NCBI GenBank assembly: GCA_963575675.1
Contig: CAUYUA010000027.1
Span: 1-7,297 of the forward strand
Reading direction: 5' to 3'
Length of the DNA: 7,297 bases
From: CAUYUA01 sp963575675
GTDB lineage: Bacteria > Pseudomonadota > Alphaproteobacteria > Azospirillales > Azospirillaceae
Positions within the stretch are counted from its first letter, which is position 1. Every line of letters begins with the position of its first letter. Both the position numbers and the translations under genes were made by a program. The notes beneath the pieces are model-generated. The model was not told the origin of the DNA. It saw only the letters and a program-made list of their open reading frames with translations, and made no database searches. Of the stretch, positions 5,961-7,297 are shown one piece after another.

Positions 5961-7007
5961 GTGTCCGATCCCTTGGAGATCGAGTCAGCCGAAACATCTT
6001 CAGACCTTGGAATTGAAGGCGACGACATTGCCCTCATAACATTCGGTTGCCGACTCAACGCCTATGAATCCGAAGTCATGCGCGACCAAGCTCGCAAAGC
6101 CGGGTTGTCGGACGCCGTGATCATCAACACTTGCGCCGTCACCGCCGAGGCTGAACGTCAAGCTCGCCAAGCGATTCGTCGGGCTCGCCGCGAGCGGCCC
6201 AACGCTCGAATCGTTGTGACCGGCTGCGCGGCGCAGCTCGCCCCGGAACGCTTCGCCGCAATGCCGGAGGTCGATCAAGTTCTCGGCAATCAAAATAAAC
6301 TCCATGCCGAGAACTATGCTTCCGATCACCTCTCCACTGATCGCGTTCAAGTCGACGACGTCATGGCCGCGCGCGAAACCGATGAATTCTTCGCCAAACA
6401 CTTGATCGAAGGGTTCGATGGGCGATCCCGCGCCTTCGTGCAAGTCCAACAAGGCTGTGATCATCGTTGCACCTTCTGCGTGATTCCGTTTAGTCGAGGC
6501 CCGTCGCGCTCCGCCCCGTTCGACGCCGTTGTTGACCAGGTTCGCGCTCTGGTTGAAGGTGGGCGCCCTGAAATCGTGTTGAGCGGAGTCGACATCGCCG
6601 CTTACGGCGCCGATCTTCCCGACCAGCCGAGTCTCGGGACCATTGCTCGCCGTTTGCTTGCTTTGGTTCCGGAGCTGTCGCGCCTGCGCTTGTCTTCGTT
6701 GGATCCGGCGGTTCTCGCGAACGACCCCGATCTGTGGAGGCTCTTGGCGGAAGAACCCCGGTTCATGCCGCATCTCCACCTGAGCCTACAAGCCGGCGAC
6801 GATATGGTTCTGAAGCGGATGAAACGCCGCCACGCGCGAGCGCAAGCCGTTGCGTTGTGCGCTCGCGCCCGCGACGCTCGGCCAGGTTTGGCTCTGGGGG
6901 CCGACCTGATCGCTGGTTTTCCTACCGAAACCGAAGAGCAGTGTCAAAACCAGACCGGGTCCAGGAACTGTGTTCCTGGACCCGGTTCAACCCTACAGCT
7001 CCATTAA
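5961..7007 (+). pseudogene. mtaB: tRNA (t6A37) methylthiotransferase MtaB, C-terminally truncated
   Basis: Radical-SAM enzyme that in this family adds a methylthio group to N6-threonylcarbamoyladenosine 37 of tRNA. GTG 5961 is the start, with AGGAGG four bases upstream. The N-terminal iron-sulfur domain keeps its three cysteines: Cys30 (TFGCRLNAYESEVM), Cys58 (INTCAVT) and Cys89 (VTGCAAQ). The radical-SAM CxxxCxxC is Cys166, Cys170 and Cys173 (GCDHRCTFC). Family sequence runs to LGADLIAGFPTETEEQCQN (about residue 330, base 6950). It then becomes an unrelated tail, QTGSRNCVPGPGSTLQLH, encoded by the hairpin at 6954-6986 and the bases after it. Roughly 70-90 residues are missing: the end of the barrel and the tRNA-binding TRAM domain. 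As read, the protein would probably be inactive. The alternative is an assembly misjoin at the repeat. Confidence 0.85.
6954..6986. repeat. Perfect palindromic hairpin, copy D (hairpin 1 only)
   Basis: ACCGGGTCCAGGAAC (6954-6968), loop TGT, then its exact reverse complement (6972-6986): a perfect 15-bp stem. The inner 19 bases match hairpin 1 of copies A and B except for one G-to-A change that turns a G-T pair into A-T. The second hairpin and the TTCGCGAAGC end are absent. It lies at the exact point where mtaB loses family similarity and 25 bp from the ftsY stop on the other strand. On the minus strand it is followed by CTGGTTTT, a weak T-tract, so it could act as a terminator for ftsY. Confidence 0.8.
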
Positions 7008-7011
7008 AACT

Positions 7012-7297
7012 TCACAACCCCATCAGAGAATGTGAGAAATGCGTCGGATCAAAGGGACGGAGGTCTTCAACGCTTTCACCGACTCCAATCGCATGAACCG
7101 GCAACTTAAACTTCTCGGCAAGCGCAACCAACACACCGCCACGCGCCGAACCATCAAGCTTGGTCAAGATCAGACCATCGACTCCGATCATGTTTTGGAA
7201 GATTTCCACCTGCGCGTGCGCGTTCTGCCCCGTGGTGGCGTCGAGCGTCAAAAGCGTCGAGTGCGGCGCAGAGGGATCTATTTTGCGCAAAACACGC
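7012..7297 (-). CDS. ftsY: Signal recognition particle receptor FtsY, C-terminal part (runs off window)
   Basis: Membrane-associated SRP GTPase that receives ribosome-nascent chain complexes for insertion of inner-membrane proteins. Only the C-terminal 95 or so residues are inside the window. They hold the end of the G domain: LLTLDATTGQNAHAQ (with the DATTGQ motif), GLILTKLDGSARGG (the TKLD guanine-specificity motif and following loop), then LPVHAIGVGESVEDLRPFD and the terminal helix. The C-terminus is complete. The frame stays open through the right edge, so the true start is outside. It faces mtaB with 4 bp between the stop codons. The usual alphaproteobacterial arrangement has ftsY downstream of mtaB in the same direction, so this orientation is unusual. 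Confidence 0.94.
   Translation of the reverse strand, partial: RVLRKIDPSAPHSTLLTLDATTGQNAHAQVEIFQNMIGVDGLILTKLDGSARGGVLVALAEKFKLPVHAIGVGESVEDLRPFDPTHFSHSLMGL

Noticed and set aside
5870..6016. A 48-codon arginine-rich frame starting at ATG 5870, overlapping the mtaB start
   Set aside because: No ribosome binding site precedes it, it reads through the hairpin and the mtaB Shine-Dalgarno sequence, and it is out of frame with mtaB. A leader peptide is possible but not supported.
5091..6779. Long minus-strand frames opposite dapF and mtaB (5091-5858, 6000-6779)
   Set aside because: They lie antisense to catalytic motifs of known families and resemble no protein family I recognise.

Overview
The window carries ordinary alphaproteobacterial housekeeping genes in three transcription units, with a dispersed two-hairpin repeat at their edges. 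The alphaproteobacterial call rests on the protein motifs, on the dnaB-alr neighbourhood, and on the dapF-mtaB-ftsY cluster, which I recall being conserved in that class. The genes look moderately GC-rich with many NCG codons. A finer assignment is not supported.

Left part, minus strand, read right to left: dnaB (replicative helicase), alr (alanine racemase), mlaE and mlaF (permease and ATPase of a phospholipid ABC transporter). Spacing is operon-like: 3 bp, 9 bp, then a 4-bp ATGA overlap. Both dnaB and mlaE are interrupted by an apparent single-base frameshift. The other half of each protein continues in the neighbouring frame with strong family similarity. A repeat copy follows the mlaF stop at the left edge.

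Middle, about 4.33-4.99 kb: a long non-coding divergent region between dnaB and dapF. It holds two 80-bp repeat copies in inverted orientation around a 192-bp AT-rich core. Each copy can form two hairpins.

Right part, plus strand: dapF (diaminopimelate epimerase), preceded by a near-consensus sigma-70 promoter whose predicted start lies at the ATG, suggesting a leaderless mRNA. Then comes mtaB (tRNA t6A methylthiotransferase), which loses its C-terminal region exactly where a perfect 15-bp-stem hairpin related to the repeats begins. The 3' end of ftsY (signal recognition particle receptor) faces it from the minus strand. Since dapF-mtaB-ftsY usually point the same way, the junction looks like a repeat-associated inversion or an assembly misjoin.

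No new enzymatic system is visible. The signals worth following are the repeat family and its link to the mtaB/ftsY junction, the paired copies around an AT-rich core, and the frameshifts in dnaB and mlaE. The frameshifts could be sequencing indels or real decay. alr and dapF both supply peptidoglycan precursors (D-alanine and meso-diaminopimelate), mlaEF serves outer-membrane lipid asymmetry, dnaB replication, mtaB tRNA modification and ftsY membrane targeting.
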